Source: Jannaschia sp. W003 (GTDB lineage Bacteria; Pseudomonadota; Alphaproteobacteria; Rhodobacterales; Rhodobacteraceae). From it: a stretch of 64,000 nt of DNA. Every line of letters starts with the position of its first letter. The stretch's first letter is position 1. The notes under the pieces are model-generated. The model did no database searches, was not told where the DNA came from, and saw only the letters and a list, made by a program, of their open reading frames with translations. The stretch spans positions 745,501 to 809,500 of the forward strand of contig NZ_CP083539.1 in NCBI RefSeq assembly GCF_025144335.1. The letters are read 5' to 3'. A program made the position numbers and the translations under genes. This document shows positions 47,751-57,153 of the stretch, piece after piece.

Positions 47751-48436
47751 CCATGCGACTGCTGCGGGCGCTGGCCGCCCCGCTCTGCCTCCTGGCCCTC
47801 GCAGGGTGCCAGATCACCAACGACGAGCGCGAGACCGCCTCGATCGGCCTCGCCACACGCGCCATGGTGGCGCGCCTCGCCGGCGCCGAGGCCGAGCCGG
47901 CCCCGGACGCGCGCGACGCGATCACGCCCGCGCTCCTCGGCCAGCTCGGGACGCCGGCGCTGCTCGTCGTGCTGCAGGCGCGCGACGTCGGCGTGCTGAT
48001 GGTGCCCGCCGCCATCGGGGCGGACGGCACGGTGCAGTGGCGCGACGCGGAAGGCGGCGGCCTCCTGATGCGCGGCGGCCTCTTGGTCGGCACGCGGGGC
48101 TTCGGATTCGACCTGCTGACCGTGGACGCCAGCGGCACCCGTGCCGCGCTGCAGCGGGGCGGCGCGAGCGGCGTGCGCCGCACCGAGCGTCGCCTGCGCT
48201 CCGACAACGTGGTCGTGCGGCTCGACCTGCGGTGCGACGTGCTGCCCGTGGACACGCAGGTGCTCGGCTTCTACGGCCAGACCTTCCGCACCACGATCTT
48301 CGAGGAGCGCTGCGCCGGCGAGGGCGTGCGATTCGCAAACCGCTACTGGGTCGACGCCACGGGCTCGGTGCGCCGCTCCGAAGTGCTCGTGAGCCCCGAG
48401 GCGGGCGTCCTCGAGACGAGCCTCCTGCGCGGCTGA
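47747..48436 (+). CDS. yjbF: YjbF/GfcB-family lipoprotein
   Basis: 229 residues. MTMRLLRALAAPLCLLALAGC is a lipoprotein signal with the lipobox LALAGC. The mature protein has ALLVVLQARDVGVLMVPA, QWRDAEGGGLLMRGGLLVGT and FGFDLL, matching the DUF2886/YjbF group. It works with YjbH in exopolysaccharide export in E. coli. ATG overlaps the yjbH stop. It is followed by the small protein below; a YjbG (GfcC) homologue is missing from the locus. Confidence 0.88.
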   Translation: MTMRLLRALAAPLCLLALAGCQITNDERETASIGLATRAMVARLAGAEAEPAPDARDAITPALLGQLGTPALLVVLQARDVGVLMVPAAIGADGTVQWRDAEGGGLLMRGGLLVGTRGFGFDLLTVDASGTRAALQRGGASGVRRTERRLRSDNVVVRLDLRCDVLPVDTQVLGFYGQTFRTTIFEERCAGEGVRFANRYWVDATGSVRRSEVLVSPEAGVLETSLLRG

Positions 48437-48534
48437 CCGCCGGCCCCGCGCCGCGCCGCGGCAGTATTGCAACATCGACCGGGGTTTTCGAAGCGCAAAC
48501 GCCCCGGGATATGGCGAAACCCCATCGGTGCGGG

Positions 48535-48563
48535 TTGCAGGGGAACGGGGGGCAATCTAACGT
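48535..48563 (+). promoter_or_regulatory. Candidate promoter of the small YjbE-like gene
   Basis: TTGCAG, 17-bp spacer, TAACGT, about 35 bp upstream of the ATG at 48598; GGAG lies nine bases before the ATG. Having its own promoter would fit separate high expression of the small protein. Confidence 0.35.
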
Positions 48564-48597
48564 CCGCCCCGTGCACGTCTAAACTGGAGACTCTCTC

Positions 48598-48864
48598 ATG
48601 ACCAAGCTTCTCGCGATCTCGTCGGCTGCCCTGCTGGCCTTCGCGCCGGTGATGGCTTCCGCCGAATCGCCCCTGTTCCTGAACTCGACCAAGTCGTCGG
48701 GCAACCTGAGCGCCCCCGTGGTCGAGGACGTCGTGATCGTCCCCGAAGTGATGCCCGCCCGCGGCATCAGCCCGCTGCTCCTGGCCGGCCTGGGCCTGGC
48801 TGCCGTGGCCGGCATCGCCGCCCTGGCCGACGACGACGACGACGCGACCACCTCCACCCAGTGA
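48598..48864 (+). CDS. Small exported YjbE/GfcA-like protein
   Basis: 88 residues. A signal peptide (MTKLLAISSAALLAFAPVMASA) is followed by about 35 mainly polar residues, a hydrophobic segment (PLLLAGLGLAAVAGIAALA), five aspartates and the tail ATTSTQ. As recalled, E. coli YjbE also ends in a Thr-rich tail with TSTQ and starts the yjb operon, so this is probably its counterpart, here placed last. It may be a surface or matrix component. Start supported by a GGAG site; strong terminator follows at once. Confidence 0.7.
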   Translation: MTKLLAISSAALLAFAPVMASAESPLFLNSTKSSGNLSAPVVEDVVIVPEVMPARGISPLLLAGLGLAAVAGIAALADDDDDATTSTQ

Positions 48865-48887
48865 TCGCCGTCCCATCGGACGAACGG

Positions 48888-48914
48888 AAAAGGCGGGCCT
48901 GAGGCCCGCCTTTT
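48888..48914. terminator. Bidirectional rho-independent terminator
   Basis: 12-bp stem AAAAGGCGGGCC/GGCCCGCCTTTT with a 3-nt loop; T-runs on both strands. It serves the yjb small protein gene on one side and dxs on the other. Confidence 0.92.
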
Positions 48915-48944
48915 TCATGTCCGGGTGCCCCGGGGCGCGGACCG

Positions 48945-50843
48945 TCAGGCCCGCCGGCCCATCACCTCGACCCCCAGCACCGACAGCACCTTCGCCTCGA
49001 TGTCGCCGGCCTGAAGCCCCGCCGCCTCGTACATCTGAGCCGGCCCCGCCTGGTCGATGAACGCATCCGGAAGCACCATGGAGCGGAACCGCAGGCCGCG
49101 GTCGAACGCGCCCTCGTCGCCGAGCAGTTGCGCCACGTGGCTGCCGAAGCCGCCCACGGCGCCCTCCTCGATGGTGACCAGCGCCTCGTGGTCCCGGGCG
49201 AGCCCGAGGATCATCTCGCGGTCCAGCGGCTTGGCGAAGCGCGCGTCGGCCACCGTCGGGCGGATGCCCCGCAGGGCCAGCCGCTCGGCCGCCTCGCGCA
49301 CCTCGCCCAACCGCGCGCCGAAGCTCAGGATCGCCACGCGCTCGCCCTCCTGAACGAGGCGCCCGCGGCCGATCTCCAGGGGGGTGCCGCGCTCGGGCAG
49401 CTCCACGCCCGCGCCCTCGCCGCGGGGATAGCGGAAGGCGATGGGGCCCGCGTCGTGGCGCACGGCCGTGGCCACCATGTGCCGCAGCTCCGCCTCGTCG
49501 CTGGCGGCCATCACCACAAAGTTCGGCAGGTTCGCCAGATAGGCCACGTCGAAGCTGCCCGCGTGGGTCGCCCCGTCCGCGCCCACGAGGCCGGCGCGGT
49601 CGATCGCGAAGCGGACGGGCAGGGACTGCAGCGCCACGTCGTGGACGATCTGGTCGTAGGCGCGCTGCAGGAAGGTCGAGTAGATCGCCGCGAAGGGCTT
49701 GAGCCCCGCCGCGGCTAGGCCGGCACAGAAGGTGACGGCGTGCTGCTCGGCGATGCCGACGTCGAAGCAGCGGGCGGGAAACGCCTCGCCGAAGAGGTCG
49801 AGCCCGGTGCCGTCGGGCATCGCCGCCGTCACGGCCACCACGTCGCGGTCCTCCTGCGCCTCGCGGATGAGGGATTGGGCGAACACCTTGGTGTAGGACG
49901 GCGCGTTCGACGGCGCCTTGCGCTGCTCGCCGGTCTCGACGTCGAACTTCGCGGTGGCGTGGCCGCGGTCGGGGCGGTGCTCGGCGAAGCCCTTGCCCTT
50001 CTTCGTGACCGCGTGGATCAGCACCGGGCCCGTGGCCCGCGCCTTCACGGTGCGCAGCACCGGAAGCAGGCTCTCCATGTCGTGGCCGTCGATGGGGCCG
50101 ACGTAGGAGAAGCCCAGCTCCTCGAACAGCGTGCCGCCCACGGCCATGCCCTTGAGCATCTCCTTGGCCCGCCGCGCCCCCTCCTGGAGGGGCGGGGGCA
50201 GGAGGCCCACGGCCCCCTTGGCGGCGGCGCGGAACTCCTGGAACGGGGCGCCGGCGTAGAGACGGCTCAGGTAGCTCGACATGGCGCCCACGGGCGGGGC
50301 GATCGACATCTCGTTGTCGTTCAGCACCACGATCAGACGCGTTCCCAGATGGCCCGCGTGGTTCAGCGCCTCGTAGGCCATGCCGCCCGTGAGCGCGCCG
50401 TCGCCGATCACCGCGATGGCGTCGCCCACGCCCGCCGCGCCGATCTCGCGCGCCTGCGCGAAGCCCAGGGCCGCCGAGATGGAGGTCGAGGCGTGGGCCG
50501 CGCCGAAGGGGTCGTAGGGGGACTCGGTGCGCTTCGTGAAGCCCGACAGGCCGTCCTTCTGGCGCAGGGTGTCCATGCGCGCGCGGCGGCCCGTGAGGAT
50601 CTTGTGGGGGTAGCACTGGTGGCTGACGTCCCAGACCAGCCGGTCGCGCGGCGTGTCGAACACCGCATGGAGCGCCACGGTCAGCTCCACCACGCCGAGG
50701 CCGGCGCCGAGGTGGCCGCCGGTGCGGCTGACGGCGCGGATGGTCTCGGCGCGCAGCTCGCCGGCGAGCTGGTGGAGCTCGCGGTCGCTCATGCGGCGCA
50801 GGGCGGCGGGGTCGTCGACGCGGTCGAGAAGGGGCGTGTCCAC
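48945..50843 (-). CDS. dxs: 1-deoxy-D-xylulose-5-phosphate synthase
   Basis: 632 residues from GTG 50843. The thiamine diphosphate motif is [18 protein letters not shown] near residue 147 ending in NDN, the transketolase pyrimidine domain has [17 protein letters not shown], and [19 protein letters not shown] and [19 protein letters not shown] are family blocks. It joins pyruvate and glyceraldehyde 3-phosphate in the first MEP isoprenoid step. In Rhodobacterales dxs is often linked to ispA and xseB, as here; ispA ends 17 bp upstream. Confidence 0.98.
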   Translation of the reverse strand: MDTPLLDRVDDPAALRRMSDRELHQLAGELRAETIRAVSRTGGHLGAGLGVVELTVALHAVFDTPRDRLVWDVSHQCYPHKILTGRRARMDTLRQKDGLSGFTKRTESPYDPFGAAHASTSISAALGFAQAREIGAAGVGDAIAVIGDGALTGGMAYEALNHAGHLGTRLIVVLNDNEMSIAPPVGAMSSYLSRLYAGAPFQEFRAAAKGAVGLLPPPLQEGARRAKEMLKGMAVGGTLFEELGFSYVGPIDGHDMESLLPVLRTVKARATGPVLIHAVTKKGKGFAEHRPDRGHATAKFDVETGEQRKAPSNAPSYTKVFAQSLIREAQEDRDVVAVTAAMPDGTGLDLFGEAFPARCFDVGIAEQHAVTFCAGLAAAGLKPFAAIYSTFLQRAYDQIVHDVALQSLPVRFAIDRAGLVGADGATHAGSFDVAYLANLPNFVVMAASDEAELRHMVATAVRHDAGPIAFRYPRGEGAGVELPERGTPLEIGRGRLVQEGERVAILSFGARLGEVREAAERLALRGIRPTVADARFAKPLDREMILGLARDHEALVTIEEGAVGGFGSHVAQLLGDEGAFDRGLRFRSMVLPDAFIDQAGPAQMYEAAGLQAGDIEAKVLSVLGVEVMGRRA

Positions 50844-50860
50844 GGGTCTCTCCTCGGGAT

Positions 50861-51730
50861 TCAGCGGTCGCGGGTCACCATGTAGCGGGCGACGGCGCGC
50901 AACCTAGCGGCGCGATCGCCATAAGGCAAAAGGGCGGCCTCGGCCTCGGCCACCAGCGCCTCGGCGCGGGCGCGGGCGCCCTGCGTCCCCAGCAGCGACA
51001 CGAAGGTGGCCTTGTTCGCGGCCGCGTCCTTGCCGAGCGCCTTGCCGGCCGCCGCGGCGTCGCCCTCCACGTCGAGCAGGTCGTCGGCGATCTGGAACGC
51101 CAGCCCCAGGGCGCGGGCATACACGTCCAGCCCCTCGGGGCGGGTCTTGGCCAGCGCCGGCCCGGCGAGGCAGGGCCACTCCAGCAGGCGCCCGGTCTTG
51201 AGCCGCTGGAGCGCGGTGATCGCCTCCAGCGACAAAGGCGCGCCCGCGCTCTCGGCGGCGATGTCCTGCGCCTGCCCCAGCACCATGCCGGCCGCGCCCG
51301 CGTCGCGCGCCAGGGCGGCCACGAGGCCGATCCGCACGGCGGCGTCGGGGTGGGTCGCCGGGTCGGCCAGGATCTCGAAGGCTGCCGTCAGCAGCGCGTC
51401 GCCCGCCAGCACCGCGGTCGCCTCGTCCCAGCGGCGGTGCACCGTGGGGCGGCCCCGTCGCAGGTCGTCGTCGTCCATGCAGGGCAGGTCGTCATGCACC
51501 AGCGAGTAGGCGTGGACGCACTCGATCGCCGCCGCGGCCCGCAGGGCGCGCGACCGGGGCACGTCGTGGAGCGCCGCCGTCTCCAGCACGAGGAACGCGC
51601 GCAGGCGCTTCCCGCCCTGCGAGGCGTAGCGCATGGCCTCGCCCACGGGGCCCTCGAAGCCCCCGAGCAGGTCGTCCAGCGCCGCCTGCACCTCGCGCTG
51701 CGCCGTCTCCAGCGCAGGTCGGAGGCTCAC
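50861..51730 (-). CDS. ispA: Polyprenyl synthetase (farnesyl/geranylgeranyl diphosphate synthase)
   Basis: 289 residues from GTG 51730; a second GTG at 51748 would overlap the xseB stop as GTGA and add six residues, and neither has a strong ribosome site. [16 protein letters not shown] binds the diphosphate, the first Asp-rich motif is [17 protein letters not shown] and the second [13 protein letters not shown]. It extends dimethylallyl to farnesyl diphosphate. Operon xseB-ispA-dxs. Confidence 0.95.
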   Translation of the reverse strand: MSLRPALETAQREVQAALDDLLGGFEGPVGEAMRYASQGGKRLRAFLVLETAALHDVPRSRALRAAAAIECVHAYSLVHDDLPCMDDDDLRRGRPTVHRRWDEATAVLAGDALLTAAFEILADPATHPDAAVRIGLVAALARDAGAAGMVLGQAQDIAAESAGAPLSLEAITALQRLKTGRLLEWPCLAGPALAKTRPEGLDVYARALGLAFQIADDLLDVEGDAAAAGKALGKDAAANKATFVSLLGTQGARARAEALVAEAEAALLPYGDRAARLRAVARYMVTRDR

Positions 51731-51744
51731 GGCAGGTCCGGGGT

Positions 51745-51984
51745 TCACTGGGCGTCGGCGGGCCGCGTGCCGGTGGGCCGGCCCCCGGCGTCGAGGGTGA
51801 TCTGCTCCACCCGCTCCTCGGCGGCGCGCAGCTTGGCGTCGCAGTGCTCGCGGAGCTTGGCGCCGCGCTCGTAGAGAGCGATCGACTCTTCCAGCGGCAC
51901 CTCGCCCCCGTCCAGCTGGTTCACCAGCTGCTCCAGCTCGGCCATGGCCTGCTCGAAGCTCATCTTCCCAACGTCGTCGGCCAT
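51745..51984 (-). CDS. xseB: Exodeoxyribonuclease VII small subunit
   Basis: 79 residues: MSFEQAMAELEQLVNQLDGG then EVPLEESIALYERGAKLREHC, the complete two-helix XseB hairpin. With XseA (not in this window) it degrades single-stranded DNA. Placed between an HDAC-family gene (2 bp gap) and ispA, as in many alphaproteobacteria. Confidence 0.95.
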   Translation of the reverse strand: MADDVGKMSFEQAMAELEQLVNQLDGGEVPLEESIALYERGAKLREHCDAKLRAAEERVEQITLDAGGRPTGTRPADAQ

Positions 51985-51986
51985 GT

Positions 51987-52892
51987 TCAGCTCCCCAGCG
52001 CCTCCACGTGCGCGCGGACCGATCGGCCCAGCGCGGCGAGGTCATAGCCGCCCTCGAGCGACGACACCACCCGCCCCCCCGCATGGGTCTCGGCCACCTC
52101 CACGAGGCGCTCGGTCGCCCAGCGGAAGTCCGCCTCGTCCCATTCCAGCTGCGCGAGTGGGTCGTCGCGGTGGGCGTCGAAGCCCGCCGAGATCAGCACG
52201 AGGTCGGGGGCGTGGGCGTCGAGCGCGGGCAGCACCTCGCGCTCCATCAGCCGCCTGAAGGCGGCGCCGTCCGAGAAGGGGGGCAGGGTGCGGTTCATGA
52301 CCTGCCCGTGGGCCCCGGTCTCGGACGGGTCGCCCGTGCCAGGCCAGAGCGGCGACTGGTGGGTGGAGACGAACAGCGCGCGCGCCTCGTCCCTCAGCAG
52401 GTCCTGCGTGCCGTTGCCGTGGTGCACGTCGAAGTCGACCACGGCGACCCGCTCGCAGCCCGAGGCAAGGGCATGGCGGGCGGCGATGGCGACGGTGCCC
52501 AGCAGGCAGAAGCCCATCGGCCTGGCGGTCTCGGCGTGGTGCCCCGGCGGACGCATGGCCACGAAGGCGCGGCCTCCCTCCGCGACCGCGTCCACCGCCT
52601 CGCAGGCGGCGCCGGCGGCGAGCCAGGCAGCACCGAGCGAGCCGGGCGCCATCGAGGTGTCCGCATCGAGCTGCGCCCAGCCCTCGGTGGGCGAGGCGGC
52701 CTCCAGCGCGTCGAGATACGCCTGCGGGTGGCACCGCAGCACCGCCTCGGGCGCCGCCGGCTCCGGCGTGCGCCGGTCGAGCGCCACGTCCTCCAGCGCG
52801 CGGCGCACCGCGTGGAGCCGGGCCACCTGCTCGGGATGCCCCGGCGGGTTCTCGTGGGCGTCGGCGTCGGGATGGGTGAAGAGAAGGGTCAT
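51987..52892 (-). CDS. Histone deacetylase-family (class II-like) amidohydrolase
   Basis: 301 residues. The zinc deacetylase motifs are FVAMRPPGHHAETARPMGF (two catalytic His), VVDFDVHHGNGTQDLL (metal-binding Asp and His), ISAGFDAHRDDPLAQ (third ligand) and SSLEGGYDLAALG. Bacterial members deacetylate acetoin-linked proteins, polyamines or acetyl-lysine; the substrate is unknown. It is the first gene before xseB-ispA-dxs. Confidence 0.92.
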   Translation of the reverse strand: MTLLFTHPDADAHENPPGHPEQVARLHAVRRALEDVALDRRTPEPAAPEAVLRCHPQAYLDALEAASPTEGWAQLDADTSMAPGSLGAAWLAAGAACEAVDAVAEGGRAFVAMRPPGHHAETARPMGFCLLGTVAIAARHALASGCERVAVVDFDVHHGNGTQDLLRDEARALFVSTHQSPLWPGTGDPSETGAHGQVMNRTLPPFSDGAAFRRLMEREVLPALDAHAPDLVLISAGFDAHRDDPLAQLEWDEADFRWATERLVEVAETHAGGRVVSSLEGGYDLAALGRSVRAHVEALGS

Positions 52893-52994
52893 GAGCCTTG
52901 TGTGCCGCGCGGCGCGGCGGGACGCCAGAGTCCCCGGCGCCCGGCATCCGCCGGCGACTCCGCTTGAAGAAGTGATAGTCTCGGACGGATCAGC

Positions 52995-53017
52995 GCCCCG
53001 GCCGGGGAGGCCGGGGC
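52995..53017. repeat. GC-rich palindrome, family member 8
   Basis: GCCCCGGC-CGGGGAG-GCCGGGGC; stem as in the other members but a longer 7-nt loop. It is 16 bp beyond the stop of the second Mo-subunit gene and could help end that transcript. Confidence 0.6.
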
Positions 53018-53032
53018 GCGGAAGGAATCCCG

Positions 53033-55300
53033 TCAGGCCTGGATCAGGCTGGGGATGTGCATCGGCAGGCTCCGCAGGCGGGTGCCGGTGGCGTGGTAGA
53101 TCGCGTTGCCGATGGCGGCGGCCGTGCCCACGATGCCCAGCTCGCCGATGCCCTTCACGCCCAGCGGGTTCACGTAGTCGTCGCGCTCCTCCAGCATCTC
53201 GACCCGGATCTCGCGCACGTCGGCGTTCACGGGCACGAGGTACTCCGCGATGTTGGCGTTCAGGAACCGCGCACGGGGCGTGTCGGTCTCGGTCACCTCG
53301 TGCAGCGCCGAGCCGATGCCCCAGACCATGCCGCCCATCAGCTGGCTATGCGCGGTCTTGCGGTTCAGCCAGGTTCCGGCTGCGAAGGCCCCGTGGAGGC
53401 GCGGCACCCGGATCTCGTGGGTGAAGCGGTGGATGCGCACCTCGGCCATCTGAGCGCCGAAGGCGAACATAGCCCGCTCCGGCGTCACCGGCCCCGCGAC
53501 GCCGTAGCCGCCCTGATAGGTCATCCGCAGCGCCTGGTCGGTCAGCGCCGGGTGGCGATACTGCCCCTCGGCCTCCAGCTCGCCCATGGGCGTGGAGGCG
53601 AGTGCCTCGACGAGGCTCTGGCTCTGGCCGTCCGGGCCGCGCAGCATCCCGTCCTCGAGCGTGATCCGCGCCGGATCGACGCCCGCGAGCGGGCCTTCGG
53701 ACTGCGCGGCGACCTTCTCGGCCACGCCGCGCCCGATGTTGAGGCACGCGAGGTGCACCGCCGAGCCGGCCGAGGCGGCGGTGGTCGAGCCGCCCGAGAT
53801 CGGCGCGAGCGGCAGGTCCGCCTCGCCCATCACCACGTCGACGGCCTCCACCGGCAGGCCGAGGCGGGCCGCCGCGATCTGCGCGAAGATGGTGTAGCTG
53901 CCCGTCCCGACGTCGTGGGCGGCCAGCTCCACGTAGGCGTGGCCCGAGCCTTGCATCCGCACCCGCGCCGAGGAGGGCGAGATGTTGGTCGGATACGTCG
54001 CCGTGGCGCAGCCGTAGCCCACCAGCCAGTCGCCGTCGCGCATGGCGCCGACCTCGCGGCCCCGGTCGGCCCAGCCGAAGCTGCGCGCCACCGCGTCGTA
54101 GCTCTCCATCAGCGAGCGCGACGAGAACGGCACGTCCTCCACGGGGTGGCGGTCGGTGTCGTTGGCGCGGCGCAGCTCGACGGGGTCCATGCCCAGCTTC
54201 CACGCCAGCTCGTCCATCGCCGATTCCAGGCCGAAGAAGGTCTGCATCTCGTTGGGCGCGCGCATGAAGCCGCCGGTGTTGGTGTCGGACCGCGCGAGGC
54301 GCTGCTCGGTGCGGATGTTGGGGCTCGCGTACATGGCGCGCGTCATGTGCGTGCCGGGGTTCACCACGTCGTCGAAGCGCGAGGTCTGGGCGATCTCGAC
54401 GTGCTCGAACGCCGTCAGCTTGCCGTCCGCCGCCGCGCCGAGGCGGAAGCGCTGCACGCTCTCGGGCCGGAAGGTCGCCACGGTGTACATCTGCGGCCGC
54501 GTCACCACGAGGCGCACGGGCTGGCCCACCGCCTTGGCGGCGGCGATGGTCAGCATGGTGTAGGGCGTGATGCCGGCCTTCGAGCCGAAGGCGCCGCCCA
54601 CGAAGGGCGAGACCACGCGAACGGCCGTCTCGGGCAGGCCGTAGGCCTTCGCGATCCCGCCGCGCAGGGTGCGCACCGACTGCGAGGGCATCCAGACCGT
54701 CAGGTGCTCGCCGCGCCACTCGGCGGTGGCCGAGAACATCTCCATCGGATTGTGGTGCTGGAACGGGGTCGTGTAGGTGGCGTCCACGGTCTGGGCGGCG
54801 GCCTCCATCCCGGCGGCGACGTCGCCCACGGTGGTGACCATGCCCTCGCTCTCCTCGCCCGCGCCCACCACGAAGCTCTCGCCCTCGTCCATGTGGATGC
54901 GCGCCTCGCCCTCCTCGTAGATCACGGCCACGAGCGCGGCCCCGCGGCGCGCCGCGGCGGCGGTCTCGGCGACCACGTAAGCCACGGGCTGGCCGCTGTA
55001 GCGCACCTCGGTGCCCTCCATCGGCCAGAACGAGGCCGAGCCGGGGCCGCCGGCGTAGAAGCCCTTCACGGTCCTGTAGTCGGGCAGGGTCTCGTGGGTG
55101 AACACGGCCACCACGCCCGGCTCGGCCTCGGCCCGCGCGGTGTCGATGGATGCGACGCGCCCCACGGCAATGGCCGAGCATGCCAGCGCGCCGTGGAGCA
55201 TGCCGGCGGGCACGACGTCGCCCGCGTAGGTGGCGGTGCCCGTCACCTTGCGGCGGGCGTCGACGCGGGTAACCGCGGTGTTGAGGGTCTGGGCCATCAT
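53033..55300 (-). CDS. Molybdenum cofactor-binding subunit of a xanthine oxidase-family oxidoreductase (PaoC-like), cluster 2
   Basis: 755 residues from the ATG at 55300 (ATGA with the FAD gene; an ATG three bases on is possible). Starts with the hammerhead domain (RVDARRKVTGTATYAGDV), has FVGGAFGSKAGI near residue 232 and the catalytic Glu in [10 protein letters not shown] near 715. Same architecture as cluster 1 but clearly diverged, for example GGAFGS against GGGFGS. With a Tat-signal 2Fe-2S partner the complex is probably periplasmic. Substrate unknown, aldehydes being likely. Confidence 0.92.
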   Translation of the reverse strand: MMAQTLNTAVTRVDARRKVTGTATYAGDVVPAGMLHGALACSAIAVGRVASIDTARAEAEPGVVAVFTHETLPDYRTVKGFYAGGPGSASFWPMEGTEVRYSGQPVAYVVAETAAAARRGAALVAVIYEEGEARIHMDEGESFVVGAGEESEGMVTTVGDVAAGMEAAAQTVDATYTTPFQHHNPMEMFSATAEWRGEHLTVWMPSQSVRTLRGGIAKAYGLPETAVRVVSPFVGGAFGSKAGITPYTMLTIAAAKAVGQPVRLVVTRPQMYTVATFRPESVQRFRLGAAADGKLTAFEHVEIAQTSRFDDVVNPGTHMTRAMYASPNIRTEQRLARSDTNTGGFMRAPNEMQTFFGLESAMDELAWKLGMDPVELRRANDTDRHPVEDVPFSSRSLMESYDAVARSFGWADRGREVGAMRDGDWLVGYGCATATYPTNISPSSARVRMQGSGHAYVELAAHDVGTGSYTIFAQIAAARLGLPVEAVDVVMGEADLPLAPISGGSTTAASAGSAVHLACLNIGRGVAEKVAAQSEGPLAGVDPARITLEDGMLRGPDGQSQSLVEALASTPMGELEAEGQYRHPALTDQALRMTYQGGYGVAGPVTPERAMFAFGAQMAEVRIHRFTHEIRVPRLHGAFAAGTWLNRKTAHSQLMGGMVWGIGSALHEVTETDTPRARFLNANIAEYLVPVNADVREIRVEMLEERDDYVNPLGVKGIGELGIVGTAAAIGNAIYHATGTRLRSLPMHIPSLIQA

Positions 55301-56295
55301 TCGCCTCCCGGGCGGGATTTCGCGGTCAGAAGGGCACCGGCCACCACGTCGGCGCCCAGCGGGATCTTGTAGGCCGAGCCTTCGAGCGGCACCGCATCCG
55401 CAAAGGCGATCCGGCCCGCCTCGCGCGCCGTCTCCTCGGTGAGGGGGCCGCCGCGCAGGCTCTCCTCGGCGGCACGCGCCCGCCACGGCACGGCGGCCAC
55501 GCCGCCCAGCCCGATGCGCACGTCGCGCACCGTGTCGCCGTCCATCTCCAGCCCCACCGCGGCCGAGGCCGAGGCGAAGGCGTAGCTCTCGCGGTCGCGG
55601 GCCTTGAGGTAGTGGCTGCGCGCCATCGCCGGGATGCGCCGCACCTCGATGGCGGTCACGATCTCGCCGGGCTCCAGCACGGTCTCGCGGTGGGGCGCGT
55701 CGCCGGGCAGGAGGTGCAGTTCCGCGAAGGGGATGCGCCGGGTGCCGCCGGGGCCGCGCGTCTCGACCTCGGCGTCGAAGGCCACCAGCACCTGCGCGAA
55801 GTCGCCGGGATACATGGCGACGCAGGCATCCGAGCCGCCCAGGATCGCGTGGATCGTGGTCTCGCCCCCGTCGAGGGCCGCGCAGCCCGAGCCGGGCACG
55901 CGCTTGTTGCACTGAGCGAAGGCGGTGTCGCGGAAGTAGGGGCAGCGGGTGCGCTGGAGGATGTTGCCGCCCAAGGTGGCCGCGTTGCGCAGCTGCGGGC
56001 TGGCCGCCTTCCAGAGCGACTCGGTGAGGGCCGGGAACGCCCGGACCACGGCGGGGTCGTCGGCGACGTTCGCCATGGTGGCGAGCGCGCCGAGGCGGAG
56101 CGTGTCCGTGCCCAGCTCGTGGCCGCGCAGCTCGCCCAGCCCGGTGATGTCCACCAGGGCGTCGGGCTCGACGACGCCGATCTTCATCAGGTCCACCATC
56201 GTGGTGCCGCCCGCGATGATGCGGGCGTCCTCGGCTCCGGCGGCCTCGACCGCGTCGGCCAGGGTGCGGGCGCGGGTGTATGCGAAACGCTTCAT
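55297..56295 (-). CDS. FAD-binding subunit of the oxidoreductase (PaoB-like), cluster 2
   Basis: 332 residues. RIIAGGTTMVDLMKIGVVEP is the FAD site; LGGNILQRTRCPYFRDTAF, CNKRVPGSGCAA and DACVAMYPGD carry the four Cys expected to hold the extra 4Fe-4S cluster of PaoB-type subunits. Starts four bases after the 2Fe-2S stop and overlaps the Mo gene by four. Order 2Fe-2S, FAD, Mo is the same as in cluster 1 near 2.5-6.2 kb. Confidence 0.92.
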   Translation of the reverse strand: MKRFAYTRARTLADAVEAAGAEDARIIAGGTTMVDLMKIGVVEPDALVDITGLGELRGHELGTDTLRLGALATMANVADDPAVVRAFPALTESLWKAASPQLRNAATLGGNILQRTRCPYFRDTAFAQCNKRVPGSGCAALDGGETTIHAILGGSDACVAMYPGDFAQVLVAFDAEVETRGPGGTRRIPFAELHLLPGDAPHRETVLEPGEIVTAIEVRRIPAMARSHYLKARDRESYAFASASAAVGLEMDGDTVRDVRIGLGGVAAVPWRARAAEESLRGGPLTEETAREAGRIAFADAVPLEGSAYKIPLGADVVAGALLTAKSRPGGE

Positions 56296-56299
56296 GGGC

Positions 56300-56908
56300 T
56301 CAGCCCTCCATGCCGTCGCGCACCTGCACGATGGCGGCGACGATGTTTGGATAGGCCCCGCAGCGGCAGAGGTTGCCGCTCATGTACTCGCGGATCTCGG
56401 CCTCGTCGCCGGCGTGGCCCTCCTCGATGCAGGCGATCGCCGAGAGGATCTGCCCCGGCGTGCAGTAGCCGCACTGGAAGGCGTCGTTCTCGGCGAAGGC
56501 GGTCTGCATCGGGTGCAGCGTGCCGTCCGGATCGGCCAGCCCCTCGACGGTGACGACCTCGCCGCCCTCGGCCATGACCGCGAGGGCGAGGCAGGAGTTC
56601 ACGCGGCTGCCGTTCAAGAGCACCGTGCAGGCGCCGCACTGGCCCTGGTTGCAGCCGATCTTGGTGCCGGTCATGCCCAGCCCGTCGCGCAGCGCCTCCA
56701 CCAGCGTGGTGCGCGGCTCGACCGAGACGTGGCGGGTCTTGCCGTTCACGCGCATCTCGATGGTGCGCGCCTCGGCGGACATCGCGGGGCCTTGGGCCCG
56801 CGCCTCGCCCACGGCCAGCCCGAGCGAGCCGGCGGCGACGGAGCTGCCCTGCAGGAAGTTGCGGCGCGACACGCCGGGTCGGCGCAGATCGGGGGGACGT
56901 CCGGGCAT
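56300..56908 (-). CDS. 2Fe-2S subunit with Tat signal (PaoA-like), cluster 2
   Basis: 202 residues. The twin-arginine signal is GVSRRNFLQGSSVAAGSLGL with a cut near EARA; the 2Fe-2S domains have [33 protein letters not shown] and [15 protein letters not shown]. The signal would carry the whole folded complex out, as for E. coli PaoABC. The upstream 240 bp to petR hold no gene. Confidence 0.92.
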   Translation of the reverse strand: MPGRPPDLRRPGVSRRNFLQGSSVAAGSLGLAVGEARAQGPAMSAEARTIEMRVNGKTRHVSVEPRTTLVEALRDGLGMTGTKIGCNQGQCGACTVLLNGSRVNSCLALAVMAEGGEVVTVEGLADPDGTLHPMQTAFAENDAFQCGYCTPGQILSAIACIEEGHAGDEAEIREYMSGNLCRCGAYPNIVAAIVQVRDGMEG

Positions 56909-57153
56909 GGGCACTCCTGCTCGATCCGCGGGGGACCGACTTGCGGGTATCTGGGAGACCCCATCAGCTAGCCCGCAACCCCGGTCCGGCAACGCGGGGG
57001 TGGGCATGCCCCGGGGGCAGGACGGTCCACCGGCCCGGGCGCGGCGGGACTGGCGGGCCTCGGGGGAGGCGCGATCCGGCGCCCCGCGGGGGGCGGCCCA
57101 GGGTGGAGTGGCGTCCCGTGCCGGCCGCCGACGACCGGGCGGTGCCCCCGCCC

